The notes under the pieces are model-generated. The model searched no databases, had not been told where the DNA came from, and saw only the letters and a program-made list of their open reading frames with translations. A DNA stretch of 64,000 nt, from the NCBI RefSeq assembly GCF_003259195.1, contig NZ_QJPK01000001.1:496001-560000 (forward strand), written 5' to 3'. Numbering within the stretch: the stretch's first letter is position 1; every line of letters starts with the position of its first letter. Position numbers and translations under genes: made by a program. This stretch comes from Paracoccus sediminilitoris (lineage in GTDB: Bacteria; Pseudomonadota; Alphaproteobacteria; Rhodobacterales; Rhodobacteraceae). Below are positions 63,316 through 64,000 of this stretch, one piece after another.

Positions 63316-64000
63316 CGGAAGGTCTTTCTGGGGTCGAAGGCGTCACGCACCCCCTCGAAGATGAACACCAGAAGCGACAGCATGATCGCGAAGGTGAAGA
63401 ACGAGGTGAAGGCCAGCCAGGGCGCCTGCAGGTTCTGCTTGGCCTGCAGCGCCATTTCCCCCAGCGATGCCGACCCTGCGGGCAGGCCATAGCCAAGGTA
63501 ATCCAGCGCTGCCAGCCCGCTGATGGTGCCGGTGACGACAAAGGGCAGCATGGTCAGCGTCGCAACCATGGCGTTGGGCAGGATGTGGCGGAACATGATC
63601 TTCATGTCGCCCACCCCAAGCGCGCGGGCCGCACGGACATATTCGAAGTTCCGCGCCCGCAGGAATTCCGCCCGGACCACGCCCACCAAGGCGGGCCAGC
63701 CAAACAGGATGGTCACGAAGACCAGCAGCCAGAAGCTGCGTCCCAATATCGCGAAGAGGATGATGATGACATAAAGGCCGGGGGTGGATGCCCAGATCTC
63801 CAGCACCCGCTGGAAGACAAGGTCGGTCCGCCCGCCGAAATAGCCCTGCACCGCCCCTGCCGCGATGCCGATGGTGGATGCGACCACCGTGACGATCAGC
63901 GTGAACAGGATCGAGGTGCGGAACCCGTAGATCACCCGCGCCAGCACGTCGCGCGCCGTGTCGTCGGTGCCCAGCAAGTGATTGCCATCGGGCGCAGAGG
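63312..64000 (-). CDS. yejE: ABC transporter permease, YejE-like (cut by the window end)
   Basis: The 3' 229 codons of a permease gene whose start lies beyond the window. LGTDDTARDVLARVIYGFRTSILF is the conserved N-terminal DppC/YejE block. The coupling loop is YVRAARALGVGDMKIMFRHILPNAMVAT. LDYLGYGLPAGSASLGEMALQAKQN is characteristic of YejE. It is coupled to yejF by a 4-bp overlap. Confidence 0.88.
   Translation of the reverse strand, partial: SAPDGNHLLGTDDTARDVLARVIYGFRTSILFTLIVTVVASTIGIAAGAVQGYFGGRTDLVFQRVLEIWASTPGLYVIIILFAILGRSFWLLVFVTILFGWPALVGVVRAEFLRARNFEYVRAARALGVGDMKIMFRHILPNAMVATLTMLPFVVTGTISGLAALDYLGYGLPAGSASLGEMALQAKQNLQAPWLAFTSFFTFAIMLSLLVFIFEGVRDAFDPRKTFR

Overview
The window is GC-rich chromosomal DNA with overlapping stop/start codons, GTG/TTG starts in places and almost no intergenic space. 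The gene set points to a Rhodobacterales alphaproteobacterium, plausibly Paracoccus or a close relative: aerobic cobaltochelatase CobS/CobT, a Fur/Mur-type regulator beside sitABCD, a DUF6525-like protein, and glutamine-synthetase-type polyamine catabolism. Genus is inferred from protein style only. I recognise no rRNA, CRISPR array, IS element, integrase or phage gene. No stretch longer than 300 bases lacks a gene.

Layout. 0-6.2 kb: D-lactate/glycolate-type FAD dehydrogenase, CLC chloride channel, cobT and cobS. 6.4-9.5 kb: ECF sigma factor, RskA-like anti-sigma factor, secreted fasciclin protein, then a DUF808 membrane protein. 9.5-13.8 kb: ugpBAEC glycerol-3-phosphate importer behind a candidate Pho box. 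13.8-18.9 kb (minus strand): glycerate kinase-corA, csbD, and a ybjN-proC-csaA-hydroxyacid dehydrogenase operon. 19.1-23.7 kb: cobalamin aminotransferase-like decarboxylase, PhnA-like protein, a small secreted protein, PPK2, PhzF, DUF1330, TerB. 23.7-28.9 kb: minus-strand glutamine amidotransferase/puuA/puuB polyamine operon, divergent class V aminotransferase and GNAT, then tRNA-Arg(UCU).

29.1-38.4 kb is the most unusual region: nine tightly packed plus-strand genes. They are a GntR regulator, a five-part peptide-type ABC importer, an SDR dehydrogenase, a leaderless polysaccharide-deacetylase-like hydrolase and a leaderless gamma-glutamyltransferase-family hydrolase. In that last protein the residues that hold the gamma-glutamyl group in E. 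coli GGT appear replaced. The gntR start region carries nested perfect palindromes. The layout suggests import of a small amide- or imide-like compound, cytoplasmic hydrolysis and oxidation. The substrate is unknown.

38.5-46.9 kb: MipA/OmpV outer-membrane protein, ABC-F protein, DUF6525-like protein, MDR oxidoreductase, IMPACT protein, and a Fur/Mur regulator divergent from sitABCD. 47-50 kb: GH1 beta-glucosidase converging on a GMC oxidoreductase. 50.1-55.3 kb: a coupled block of small membrane protein, VWA protein, DedA protein, M48 peptidase, membrane alpha/beta hydrolase and cytochrome P450. 55.3-64 kb (minus strand): potABC without its binding protein, a degenerate squalene/phytoene-synthase-like protein coupled to cysS, a glycosyltransferase, and yejF/yejE, the latter cut by the window end.
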